A stretch of DNA of 64,000 bases from contig NZ_JAOQNK010000001.1 of NCBI RefSeq assembly GCF_025961315.1, positions 6,138,001 to 6,202,000 on the forward strand, written 5' to 3'. Below are positions 44,827 to 52,975 of the stretch, piece by piece (position 1 is the first letter of the stretch; the number at the start of each line of letters is the position of its first letter). This DNA comes from Sphingobacterium kitahiroshimense (GTDB lineage Bacteria > Bacteroidota > Bacteroidia > Sphingobacteriales > Sphingobacteriaceae). The notes beneath the pieces are model-generated. The model was not told the DNA's origin, did not search any database, and saw nothing but the letters and a program-made list of their open reading frames with translations. The translations under genes and the position numbers were made by a program.

Positions 44827-45423
44827 CTAAAGATGCTCGGTATAAAAGATCACCAATAGTCCCAGTGCAGTATATGGAGCCTCATTTTGGATATAATCTT
44901 TGATTGCACGGTTAGACTGTTTCAGATAATCTTTAACAGAATGACTGCTTATCCCCATTATTTTTGCGACCTCATCCGCAGATCTCCCTTCAAATCGGCA
45001 AAGTTTAAAAACCTCCCGTTTCTTTTTTGGTAATTTTTCAACCGCCTGATGGATCATCCTGATTTGCTGTTCATACAGATCTTCATCAATCACATCTTCA
45101 TTTTCAAGTTGTAGGTACTGATCATAAGTATCCACACTTTCAATAGCTTCTTTCACCTTTTTCTTAAGGAAAGTAATGGATTTATTATAGCTCACCACAA
45201 ATAGCCACCCAGGAATTGATTTTTCATCCACCAGCTTTAGTCTATTTTGCCAAAGTGCAGTAAATACCTCTTGCAATAAATCCTCAGCACATTCAGGTCG
45301 CTTAACCAAACGCAGAATATTAGCGTATACCGCATTTGCATATGTTTCATACAACTGTGCAAACTTATGCATGTCGATAGCAATAGGTTGTTGTGAGGTA
45401 TCTGTAATTCGAAAGTTATCCAT
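44827..45423 (-). CDS. ECF RNA polymerase sigma factor (sigma-70 family)
   Basis: This 198-residue sigma factor has region 2 (YETYANAVYANILRLVKRP, ECAEDLLQEVFTALWQ) and region 4 helix-turn-helix (KLPKKKREVFKLCRFEGRSA, ISSHSVKDYLKQSNRAIK). The hydrophobic C-terminal tail (YTALGLLVIFYTEHL) is seen in many Bacteroidota ECF factors next to FecR. It is the first gene of the SusCD unit and probably drives expression of the receptor genes in response to substrate. Confidence 0.93.
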   Translation of the reverse strand: MDNFRITDTSQQPIAIDMHKFAQLYETYANAVYANILRLVKRPECAEDLLQEVFTALWQNRLKLVDEKSIPGWLFVVSYNKSITFLKKKVKEAIESVDTYDQYLQLENEDVIDEDLYEQQIRMIHQAVEKLPKKKREVFKLCRFEGRSADEVAKIMGISSHSVKDYLKQSNRAIKDYIQNEAPYTALGLLVIFYTEHL

Positions 45424-45628
45424 AGCAGTACATGTATTTGGCAGATTGTTTCAGGATTTGCAATCGCAATCCATTTTATGGAAGACAAAGCTATCCAATC
45501 AATGCTATCAAGATGTAAAGTTGTCATTAAGGAAATGTTAATCTATAAAATTGAACGCCAAAGGAAAAGAAATACCCGTATCCTAAAAAAAATAACTATG
45601 TTTATTCCATTGAATACAAAATAAACGA

Positions 45629-47011
45629 ATGAAACGAACAGCATTACTAACCTTACTTTCTATTTCTACCTTTACCACTGCAGTTTTTGCACAGCAGGAT
45701 TCCATGATGTTAGATAAAATCTATCATGAATCTTTCTATCAAGGACAGGCTTACGACAATTTGCACTACCTCACAAAACAGATCGGCCATCGTATTGCCG
45801 GATCACCTGCGGCTGATAAAGCTGTAGTCTGGTCCAAAAGCCTGATGGAAAAACTTGATTTCGACAAGGTATACCTACAGGATGTAAAACTCCCTTATTG
45901 GGATCGCGGTCCAAAAGAAAAAGCCTACATAGTAGGTTCAAAGGAGTCTCTAAATATCCTCGCGTTAGGAGGTTCAGTAGCCACTCCATCCAAAGGGATA
46001 ACAGCCGAGGTTATTGAAGTCCAATTGTTAAGTGATCTGAAGAAATTTGGTGACCAGGTACGTGGAAAAATTGTTTTCGTCAATAAACCATGGGACGAGT
46101 CTATCGTAGAAACTGGTGTTGCATATGGACTCAACTCAAGTCAGCGAAGCCGCGGTCCAGCTGAGGCTGCTAAATTAGGAGCAGTTGCTTACTTATTTCG
46201 ATCTTTATCATCATCCACAACTGATGACTATCCCCATACAGGAGGAACAGGTTATGTCAAAGGAATCGATAGTATTCCTGCTATGGCAATATCTGCGACT
46301 TCAGCCATTAAGTTGAGCGAAGCATTAAAAACCAATCCTCACACAAAAGTTTATCTGGAACAGCATTCCGCTTGGAAAGGAATGGTGCAGACACACAACG
46401 TTATTGCAGAATGGAAAGGTGCAGAATTTCCTGATAAGATTATCACGATCGGTGGACATATTGATTCTTGGGATGTAGGAGAAGGGGCACACGATAATGG
46501 AACCGGTACTATGGGGACTCTAGATGCGATACGTACCTTGATGGCATTAGGATATAAGCCTAAGCACACCATCCGTTTAGTATTTTATATGAACGAGGAA
46601 AATGGAGTGCATGGTGCATCAACCTATGGACAGGTCGCTAAAGATAAGCGGGAACAGATTGTTGCCGCAATAGAAAGTGATGCTGGTGGATTTGCACCTA
46701 GGGGTTTTGACATTAAAGCCTCTGCCGAAAGAGTTGTGTGGATGCAACAACATTGGAAGCCTTTATTTGAACAGAAATTCTGGGTATCACGTTTTTTACA
46801 GGGAAGTCCAGGAGTAGATTCAGGAGTCTGGGGACAGCATTTTCCAAATACCGTAATGTTCAACTTTAGACCAGATCCGCATCGTTATTTTGATCTGCAC
46901 CATACGGCAAAAGATGTCTTTGAAGCCGTCGATAAACGAGAACTGCAATCAGGAGTAGCGGCTATTGCCTCTTTGCTGTATTTAGTTGATCAACAGATAG
47001 AACAGCTGTAA
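45629..47011 (+). CDS. M28-family zinc peptidase (carboxypeptidase Q-like)
   Basis: This 460-residue exported aminopeptidase or carboxypeptidase has a signal peptide (ending AVFAQQ, about residue 22). It contains a PA (protease-associated) insert with LGGSVATPSKGITAEVIEV. The di-zinc catalytic core has GGHIDSWDVGEGAHDNGTG (metal His and Asp), YMNEENGVHGA (catalytic Glu and metal Glu), ESDAGGFAPRG (metal Asp) and the late HHTAKDVF (metal His). It would cleave peptides outside the cytosol. It is divergent from the sigma factor. Confidence 0.92.
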   Translation: MKRTALLTLLSISTFTTAVFAQQDSMMLDKIYHESFYQGQAYDNLHYLTKQIGHRIAGSPAADKAVVWSKSLMEKLDFDKVYLQDVKLPYWDRGPKEKAYIVGSKESLNILALGGSVATPSKGITAEVIEVQLLSDLKKFGDQVRGKIVFVNKPWDESIVETGVAYGLNSSQRSRGPAEAAKLGAVAYLFRSLSSSTTDDYPHTGGTGYVKGIDSIPAMAISATSAIKLSEALKTNPHTKVYLEQHSAWKGMVQTHNVIAEWKGAEFPDKIITIGGHIDSWDVGEGAHDNGTGTMGTLDAIRTLMALGYKPKHTIRLVFYMNEENGVHGASTYGQVAKDKREQIVAAIESDAGGFAPRGFDIKASAERVVWMQQHWKPLFEQKFWVSRFLQGSPGVDSGVWGQHFPNTVMFNFRPDPHRYFDLHHTAKDVFEAVDKRELQSGVAAIASLLYLVDQQIEQL

Positions 47012-47029
47012 GAGCTAAACAATAAATAG

Positions 47030-47064
47030 AAAGGGGGCCAAACTGTAATATGGCTCCTTTTTTT
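47030..47064 (+). terminator. Rho-independent terminator after the M28 peptidase
   Basis: An 11-bp stem (AAAGGGGGCCA with TGGCTCCTTTT, two G-U pairs) closes a 10-nt loop and runs into T7. It overlaps the stop of the convergent broken VOC gene. Confidence 0.7.
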
Positions 47065-47443
47065 AGTTGATCGTTTGGTGTAAAGCAATTCTAATCCCCT
47101 CGCTATCTTCAAACTCAGCAACAATAAAACCAAGTAAATCATTTATAGTTTTTGGATATAATATTTTTCCACCTTCCGAAATAACTTTTTCAAGTGTTGC
47201 ATCCATATCTTGCGTCTTAAAATAAATAATAACACCCTGTTTGGTAGGTGTATAGGCATCACCTTTGGCCAGTGCTCCAGAAATACCACCACTAGCTTCC
47301 TCAAAAGGAAAAAGTGACATTTCATAACCATCGATGATTTCTTTTTCGAATTTAAAATTGAATACTGCAGTGTAAAATTTCTACGCACGATTTAGATCAT
47401 TGACTGGAATTTCAAAGTAGATCACTGGGTTTGTTTGGGACAT
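47063..47443 (-). pseudogene. VOC-family protein gene interrupted by one in-frame TAG
   Basis: The frame from ATG 47443 reads MSQTNPVIYFEIPVNDLNRA, then TAG (47383-47381), then KFYTAVFNFKFEKEIIDGYE and onwards to the stop at 47063. Both sides join into one normal VOC protein of 126 residues. The expected codon before KFY is usually a charged residue; AAG to TAG would be one base. No frameshift is needed. If the stop is real the gene is a recent pseudogene. An 85-residue in-frame fragment beginning at ATG 47320 could still be made but lacks the first beta-strand unit. Confidence 0.85.
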
Positions 47444-47650
47444 AAGGGTATTTTGTTTGGTAATATATTATTGTTTTTACTGATTTGAAGAAGGGGCAAG
47501 TAGCACTGTTTTAATTTACCTGTAGCAAAATTAAATGCTTTAGTAGAGATTTCATCCAATTGGTCAGTAAAAGAACTGTGCAAAGCCAACATTAACATGA
47601 TTTGTATTGAAATGTATTTTTTTTTTATAAAGATTCTGCATGGATGTTTT

Positions 47651-48673
47651 CTAAATTTTTAATGACCAATTTAAAATAGCGTCCATAACATCGATCCAAT
47701 GCGGCTTATCATAATCCACATCTCCATTTTTATTTATTTCAAAGTAATTATGTTCAAGATTAAGGTATCGCTTATACGATAGATTGGTTTTATTTTCTCT
47801 AATGAAATATAATGGAACCAAATCGCAGAGATCCGATGCGACATCGGCTGTGCCATATGCCATATAAATTGGAATGTTGAGGGTCAACCAATCATTAATC
47901 AACGGTTTGGAGAATGACTGCCAAGATCTTAAATTAGGATTATTCTTGTTTTTCAATGGGTTATTGACATTTTGATAGAATTGGTATTGTTGTTCCATTT
48001 CTTTATCAGCCTGCTCCCAGGATACTTTGTTTTGTTCTGCATTTTTTCGAGACTGTCTGATGTTCTGGTCTATACGACCGAATGGGTTTGTTCCTGTTAA
48101 AGCAAGTTTGGTAACACCCTTGTGTTTAACAGCAATTTTAGTAGCCACTTGACCACCCTGCGAATGTCCAACTACGATCAATTTTGTATTGTCTACCCAT
48201 TCTTTTCTCTTTAAAAATTTCAAAACAGTTAGAGCTCTATTTGTGTAATTATCCAAATTATCTGCATTTTGATAAGCCAAGCTTGGAATGTTTTTATCTT
48301 TAGAATCCCCATAGTACCAATAAGAATCATTTAATTGTACTTCATCAACGATAAGTGGTGTTTCAGGCATTGAAATAACAACAAGGTGATAATGTTTTTT
48401 GATTTCATTGTATTCAAAATTTGTTATCCCTCCGCCATATAGATGCAGCCCTACGGATTTATAGTTGATATATAATGGAATAGGGAGAGAACCTTGGCAC
48501 CATAAAAATATTGGTTTCTTTGTATTCATTGCCGTATCTAATACCATAAATTCAATTTTGCCTTGCTTATTGTTGATCTCAAAAACTGTAAATTCATTAT
48601 TCACGATTTTGTTTTTTTGAGCAATAGTTACTTGAAATAAAAAAGCAGATAAAAGAAGAAGAATAATTTTCAT
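47651..48673 (-). CDS. Exported alpha/beta-hydrolase-like protein
   Basis: This 340-residue exported protein (signal peptide ending VTIAQ, about residue 19) has the nucleophile elbow VGHSQGGQVA with Ser171, a late acidic segment (MAYGTADVASDLC) and His in LEHNYFEIN, so a Ser hydrolase is likely. The early HLVVISMPETPL fits the oxyanion strand. The rest matches no specific family I know. It follows a region of AT-rich spacer and a partial VOC gene. Substrate unknown. Confidence 0.75.
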   Translation of the reverse strand: MKIILLLLSAFLFQVTIAQKNKIVNNEFTVFEINNKQGKIEFMVLDTAMNTKKPIFLWCQGSLPIPLYINYKSVGLHLYGGGITNFEYNEIKKHYHLVVISMPETPLIVDEVQLNDSYWYYGDSKDKNIPSLAYQNADNLDNYTNRALTVLKFLKRKEWVDNTKLIVVGHSQGGQVATKIAVKHKGVTKLALTGTNPFGRIDQNIRQSRKNAEQNKVSWEQADKEMEQQYQFYQNVNNPLKNKNNPNLRSWQSFSKPLINDWLTLNIPIYMAYGTADVASDLCDLVPLYFIRENKTNLSYKRYLNLEHNYFEINKNGDVDYDKPHWIDVMDAILNWSLKI

Positions 48674-48973
48674 TTAAACATATATTGGATTATCTCCCTA
48701 AGATAATAATTTTTCCAATTTTTTAATTCAATTTATTCCTGTTTTCTCATTCTGGGGAGGAGAGCTTCTTTTAAAAGAGTATTTTTATTGAAAAAGATCA
48801 GTGAAAAATAAGACATCATTAAATTCGTTATTATACAGATTTTTACGATCCAACAATAAAAAAAAGATAATTAAATGTTGATTTATTTTAAAATATTAAG
48901 AGCCTATTTAGATTTAAATAGGCTCTTAAGCTCAGTAGCGAAAAAGTAAGGTAATCATCCTGTGGAAGAGTTT
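48674..48973. other. AT-rich spacer between two exported-protein genes
   Basis: About 300 bp. It contains a hairpin terminator at 48896-48929 and presumably the minus-strand promoter of the hydrolase. No other element is recognisable. Confidence 0.5.
48896..48929 (-). terminator. Hairpin terminator after the hydroxyisourate hydrolase gene
   Basis: TTAAGAGCCTATTTA (48896-48910) and TAAATAGGCTCTTAA (48915-48929) are perfect 15-nt complements around GATT. On the minus strand the downstream side is U-rich. Confidence 0.75.
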
Positions 48974-49384
48974 TTAATTTCCTCTGTATGTTGAATAACC
49001 AAAAGGAGATAGCGTAATAGGTACATGGTAATGTTCATTGTCCACAAGTTCAAAAACAACCTCTATAAATGGGTAGAATGATTTATTTCCTAGAGACTTA
49101 AAGTACGGGCTGGTGTGAAATGTTAACTTATAAATGCCTGTATTATCTTTTCCGTCCTGTTTTAAAAAGTCTTTTATTCGACCATTACTATCCGTATTTT
49201 TTTCTTCTACCATAGTCCAGGTGTCATTCTTGTTCATTTTCGACAATGTAATTTTAACATTCGTAGCAGGTTTACCAGTCGTGATGTCTAGAATATGACT
49301 TGAAAGTTGAAACTTAGTTTCTTGAGCTAGACTCACTTGCATTATGCCGATGAAGACTAAAATTATAAGTGTTATTTTTTTCAT
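48974..49384 (-). CDS. uraH: 5-hydroxyisourate hydrolase (transthyretin-like), exported
   Basis: This hydrolyses 5-hydroxyisourate in urate degradation. A signal peptide (MKKITLIILVFIGIMQVSLA) precedes the transthyretin-like fold: SSHILDITTGKPATNV (active His), NGRIKDFL (active Arg), and HYHVPITLSPFGYSTYRGN (second His and the C-terminal tetrapeptide). The canonical end YRGS reads YRGN here. ATG 49384 gives the signal peptide a clean start; the longer frame from 49429 does not. No uricase, OHCU decarboxylase or allantoinase is adjacent. Export to the periplasm is unusual for this pathway. Confidence 0.88.
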   Translation of the reverse strand: MKKITLIILVFIGIMQVSLAQETKFQLSSHILDITTGKPATNVKITLSKMNKNDTWTMVEEKNTDSNGRIKDFLKQDGKDNTGIYKLTFHTSPYFKSLGNKSFYPFIEVVFELVDNEHYHVPITLSPFGYSTYRGN

Positions 49385-49497
49385 TTTGAATGATGTTTCG
49401 TTATTTATATTAAAATTGAGATTTTGCATTTATTGTGCTGAAAGAAGATGATTCTTATCACTCCAAACGAGCATCTAAAGGTAGATTCATATGTAAC

Positions 49498-49521
49498 AAA
49501 AAACTGAAAATTTAGTTTTTT
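49498..49521 (-). terminator. Likely terminator of the carotenoid operon
   Basis: AAAAAACT (49498-49505) pairs with AGTTTTTT around an 8-nt loop, overlapping the lipocalin stop codon. On the minus strand it ends in a U-run. Confidence 0.5.
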
Positions 49522-50072
49522 TGGATAAAGGGACTATCCGTTCGGTCATGCTTCACCCATACTAATTTAGATGTGTCATAACCAATTTCTGTTGCAATTT
49601 TTAGAAACTTCGTTTTAACCGATTCAGGAATCTCTTTTGTTCTTGATAAAATCCAGAGATAATTTAAGTCTTTACCTGCTACCAATGCATATTTATAGCC
49701 ATCATCCATTGAAACCACATTATACCCCGAATAAAAAGGACCAAAAAAACTTACTTTTAATGCCGCTATATCTTTATTTCCTCTAAATTTTGCAATTCCT
49801 TCGGCTTTTTTCCATTCTTTCTTTACAAAATTATATCCACTGTTCAATACCTTTACATTTCCTTTTTCGTTCAAACTGTACTGAGCCGAAACGTTGTCTA
49901 GATCTTTTTCAAAACGAAAATCAAAACGTGCTATTTCGTACCAAGTTCCTAAATATTTATTGACATCAAAGTTTTCAATTGCCTTTGTATTTTTTGGAAT
50001 TGAAGCACAGGAATTAAAAAGTATAGCTGTTAAAGAAAAGATAAAAATTAGAGTCTTAGTATTCATTTTCAT
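49512..50072 (-). CDS. blc: Lipocalin, Blc-type outer-membrane lipoprotein
   Basis: This 186-residue protein has a lipobox (LFNSC, Cys about residue 20) and the lipocalin signature LGTWYEIARFDFRFEKDLDN, plus an antiparallel barrel typical of Blc (GYKYALVAGKDLNYLWILSR). Bacterial lipocalins bind lipids or other hydrophobic molecules. ATG 50072 lies inside the 3' end of the lycopene cyclase gene (17-nt overlap), so it is translated from the same mRNA; ATG 50066 is an alternative. Its place as last gene in a carotenoid operon suggests binding of a carotenoid or apocarotenoid, which is inference. Confidence 0.88.
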   Translation of the reverse strand: MKMNTKTLIFIFSLTAILFNSCASIPKNTKAIENFDVNKYLGTWYEIARFDFRFEKDLDNVSAQYSLNEKGNVKVLNSGYNFVKKEWKKAEGIAKFRGNKDIAALKVSFFGPFYSGYNVVSMDDGYKYALVAGKDLNYLWILSRTKEIPESVKTKFLKIATEIGYDTSKLVWVKHDRTDSPFIQKN

Positions 50073-50751
50073 TTTTTTTAAATTTTGTGAAAAAATAAAT
50101 AACCAATAGAAACTGGGTGTAGCCATATACAGCATCTTCGATTGGTATTGTTAATATGCGTATGCCTAAAAAATCACCGGGGTTGTAATTCACAATAGGA
50201 GATTCCAATCCAAATCCAGTCAGTACTCCATTGACAGGAAGAAAGCCAAGCATCAAAACGCTGAATACTAAAGAAGCTTTGGTAATCCAATCTGCTCGCG
50301 CAATAAAATGTAGATAAATCAAGGTTATAATTGTCGCTATTGCGGTTACTAAAGTATAGATCTTATCATAATGCCGCAAAGCGATCACCGAACAGACAAT
50401 AATGCTTACAAAAACAATTATATTATTAAAACCTGCAAGTCTGTCTAGATTGAAAAATTTATCAAAACAGAAATAGGTAAATGCACAAGAAAACGGAATA
50501 CAGATAAAGAATAACCACTCTTCGATAGGTAAACCGGCGACGACAATTCCAAGTGTATAATCTGTGTTGAACCACCAAACACCTTTTGAAGTAAACCAAA
50601 CATCCCAAGCGATAAATGGAATAGCAACCAATAGAGCAGCCTTTAAAAATGCTCCAAAGTGGCGGTTGAACAGAATTCGTTTATCAAAAGAAGCGATCAG
50701 ACAAATGATGATTGTAAAAAATAAAATTAAAGAATATGTATATATTATCAT
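50056..50751 (-). CDS. Lycopene cyclase, CrtYc/CrtYd-type domain protein
   Basis: The protein would close both ends of lycopene to beta-rings, giving beta-carotene. Seven to eight hydrophobic helices make up two halves of the heterodimeric-type cyclase joined in one chain (231 residues). Motifs PIEEWLFFICIPF and WWFNTDYTLGI mark the first half; RILTIPIEDAVYGYTQFLL marks the second. This is the non-FAD class also found in Actinobacteria and fungi (CarRP), not the FAD-dependent CrtY. It overlaps the crtZ stop by 4 nt (ATGA) and the lipocalin start. Confidence 0.9.
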   Translation of the reverse strand: MIIYTYSLILFFTIIICLIASFDKRILFNRHFGAFLKAALLVAIPFIAWDVWFTSKGVWWFNTDYTLGIVVAGLPIEEWLFFICIPFSCAFTYFCFDKFFNLDRLAGFNNIIVFVSIIVCSVIALRHYDKIYTLVTAIATIITLIYLHFIARADWITKASLVFSVLMLGFLPVNGVLTGFGLESPIVNYNPGDFLGIRILTIPIEDAVYGYTQFLLVIYFFTKFKKNENEY

Positions 50752-51206
50752 TTTTTATCCGGATTAAAATACATTTGAAAATATTTGAAGGGCACATATA
50801 AAAAACCAAAACATTCCCCATGATGTTTCGTCGTATGCTTGTGATGTTGCTTGTGCGCTCTACGGAGAGCCAAGAAATAAGCATTTTGAGTTTTGGTCAA
50901 GAATTTAATCCGCTGATGGATAAAAATATCATGAATAAAAAAATAAGCCATACCGTACAGCATGATGCCCAATCCGATATAGAACAGATAATTAAGCTCT
51001 TTTAGCGAACCAAAGTACATTAAAATAATCGTAGGAATCGCGAATATGACAAAGAAGTAATCATTTTTTTCGAGTGGACCATCATTGCTGTGATCGTGAT
51101 GATCCTTATGTAGCACCCACAAAAAACCATGCATGATGTATTTATGGATAATCCAGGTTGCACCCTCCATCAGTACAAAAACGATCATTGTTATTAAAAA
51201 ATTCAT
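50748..51206 (-). CDS. crtZ: Beta-carotene hydroxylase
   Basis: This membrane di-iron enzyme hydroxylates both rings of beta-carotene to zeaxanthin. It has the fatty-acid-hydroxylase His clusters: HKYIMH, HKDHHDHSN, HDIFIHQR and HKQHHKH. About 152 residues and four membrane helices fit the CrtZ family. It overlaps the cyclase gene by 4 nt and follows the SRPBCC gene by 4 nt. Confidence 0.95.
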   Translation of the reverse strand: MNFLITMIVFVLMEGATWIIHKYIMHGFLWVLHKDHHDHSNDGPLEKNDYFFVIFAIPTIILMYFGSLKELNYLFYIGLGIMLYGMAYFFIHDIFIHQRIKFLTKTQNAYFLALRRAHKQHHKHTTKHHGECFGFLYVPFKYFQMYFNPDKK

Positions 51207-51210
51207 GCTA

Positions 51211-51675
51211 TTATTTTTTGGCGTTAAACATTTTTTCTAATACAACATATCGGAAATTAAAAATATCAGTTAATTTCTTTCTTACGAAAATCCGATGTGC
51301 GATATTACCCAATATACCAAATGGTAATTCATAATCTATAGTATCCTTTACCAGAATCCCATTGCTATTTGGGATAAATTCATGAAAATGGCTCCAATAT
51401 TTATAAGGACCTCTTTCTTGAAAATCAGTAAAGCTCTTATTTAATTCAACTTGACTGATTCTGGTTCGCCATTTTAATGGAATTTTAAACATAGGCGAAA
51501 CAATATAATTTATGATCATTCCTTCAAAAATATCTTGATGATCATCCGTAGAAATGATTTCAAATCGCATATCTTCTGGTGTTATTTTCGACAAGTTGAC
51601 CGGAGAAGAAAAAAAATGCCAAGCAGTTTCGATATCACAATTTAATTGTTGTTCTCTATATAATTGATGTCTCAT
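51211..51675 (-). CDS. SRPBCC-family protein of the carotenoid operon
   Basis: This 154-residue protein has the helix-grip fold of SRPBCC/START-like proteins: REQQLNCDIETAWHFFSSPV, then LSKITPEDMRFEI, GMIINYIVSPMFKIPLKWRT, and a long C-terminal helix (IFVRKKLTDIFNFRYVVLEKM). The family binds large hydrophobic ligands in a deep cavity. It has no catalytic motif I can point to. It lies 3 and 4 nt from its neighbours in a carotenoid operon, suggesting carotenoid binding, transport or a cyclase-associated role. Confidence 0.82.
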   Translation of the reverse strand: MRHQLYREQQLNCDIETAWHFFSSPVNLSKITPEDMRFEIISTDDHQDIFEGMIINYIVSPMFKIPLKWRTRISQVELNKSFTDFQERGPYKYWSHFHEFIPNSNGILVKDTIDYELPFGILGNIAHRIFVRKKLTDIFNFRYVVLEKMFNAKK

Positions 51676-51678
51676 CTT

Positions 51679-52137
51679 CTAGTTTTTTAAAAGCGTATCT
51701 ATATTTTTTATCAAAATCTCTGAGCTAATCATTTTTCTATGCTCCATTATTAATATTGTATCTTCCTTTATGTTTGATTTATACCCTAAAAAAGACGGTG
51801 TATTTTTTTGAATAGAGAGACGGATAAATCTTAATTCTATATTATTCGGTTCAAGAAATATTGCACGCTCAATATTTTTTTTTCCTTTGTTAAATGTTCC
51901 AAGCTTATCTATTGGATTAAAAACATGATTTGCCCATATCGCTTGAAGCCCACCAAGGTACGCCAATTGAGTAGGAGACATGTTTTTTAATGTCCTTAAT
52001 TCCCTTATAGTATTTTCACATAACTTTTTATCCGCTACAGTCTTATTATAATTTTCACGTAATCCTGTCATAACAGGATTCTTAAAGCCTGTCAGAAAAC
52101 ATAGCGAGAGTAGAAGTAAGGAAATAGTTCTCATCAT
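51679..52137 (-). CDS. Exported protein of unknown function in the carotenoid operon
   Basis: This 152-residue protein has an N-terminal signal or anchor (MRTISLLLLSLCFLTGF). The mature part is helical with a TPR-like look (LAYLGGLQAIWANHVFNPID, NIERAIFLEPNNIELRFIRL). I know no named family. ATGA overlap with crtB and a 3-nt gap to the SRPBCC gene show it is a translated operon member. A chaperone or scaffold for the membrane enzymes is possible, but unsupported. Confidence 0.75.
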   Translation of the reverse strand: MMRTISLLLLSLCFLTGFKNPVMTGLRENYNKTVADKKLCENTIRELRTLKNMSPTQLAYLGGLQAIWANHVFNPIDKLGTFNKGKKNIERAIFLEPNNIELRFIRLSIQKNTPSFLGYKSNIKEDTILIMEHRKMISSEILIKNIDTLLKN

Positions 52138-52970
52138 AAATAAGCAGTTTTATATCTCACATAGCTTTTAAATGCTACATAAGCTTTTTCAGAATTGGCA
52201 ATTCGCACCCTACTGTTCAATATGTCTTCAGAAGATTTTCGCTTGATCTTTTTAAATAAAGATAGATAATATTTATAGGCCAGATAAACACCAAACATAG
52301 CAGAGTTTGGAAGTTTTTTTATTCCCATCAATGCTTCATTAAATTCTTGTTCAATTTCATTTTCAATCTCAATTTTCGCTTGATTATCAAATATTTCCAT
52401 GTCAATGTTGGGGAAATAAGTACGGCCTAAAATCTGATAATCATCTTTTAAATCCCGTAAGAAATTAATTTTCTGAAAAGCAGAACCCAATTTCATCGCA
52501 TAAGGTTTCAATTTTTCATAATATTCTCGATCACCATTTGTAAATACCTGCAGACACATTAATCCCACGACTTCAGCTGAGCCAAAAATGTATTCCTTAT
52601 AACGTTCAGAATTATAATCAATTTTGTGAAGATCCATTTCCATACTATGTAAAAATTGGCTGATTAGTTTTCTGTCAATTGAATATTGATGAACTACCTG
52701 TTGAAAAGATTGTAAAATCGGATTTAGTGAAATTCTTTCCTCCAGTGCATGATCAGTTTCTTCTTTTAATCTATTCAAAAGTTTCGCTTTATCGTATCCA
52801 TGAAAACTATCTACAATTTCATCAGCTAGCCTTACGTATCCATATATGGCATAAATCGCATTGCGAATAGATGGACAGAGCGCTAAAATGCCTAGCGAAA
52901 AACTTGTACTATACTTTTGTGTTGTAATTTTACTTACGGTGAAAGAAAGTTCGTCGAATAGTTGTTTCAT
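52134..52970 (-). CDS. crtB: Phytoene synthase
   Basis: The enzyme condenses two GGPP molecules into 15-cis-phytoene. The 278-residue protein carries the two Asp-rich motifs of the squalene/phytoene synthase family: ADEIVDSF near residue 50 and FLRDLKDD near residue 170. YCxx-type stretches (LMCLQVF, YAMKLGSAFQKINF) are as expected. It overlaps the next gene by 4 nt and follows crtI by 5 nt. The GGPP synthase (crtE) is not in the window. Confidence 0.95.
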   Translation of the reverse strand: MKQLFDELSFTVSKITTQKYSTSFSLGILALCPSIRNAIYAIYGYVRLADEIVDSFHGYDKAKLLNRLKEETDHALEERISLNPILQSFQQVVHQYSIDRKLISQFLHSMEMDLHKIDYNSERYKEYIFGSAEVVGLMCLQVFTNGDREYYEKLKPYAMKLGSAFQKINFLRDLKDDYQILGRTYFPNIDMEIFDNQAKIEIENEIEQEFNEALMGIKKLPNSAMFGVYLAYKYYLSLFKKIKRKSSEDILNSRVRIANSEKAYVAFKSYVRYKTAYL

Positions 52971-52975
52971 ACAGG

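Noticed and set aside
45237..45527. Open frame overlapping the ECF sigma gene start
   Set aside because: Same strand but another frame through sigma region 2; the sigma protein is clearly the coding one.
47444..47650. A 58-codon minus-strand frame (MLMLALHSSFTDQLDEI...) upstream of the broken VOC gene
   Set aside because: It could be the remnant of a decayed gene, but is too short and matches no family I recognise.
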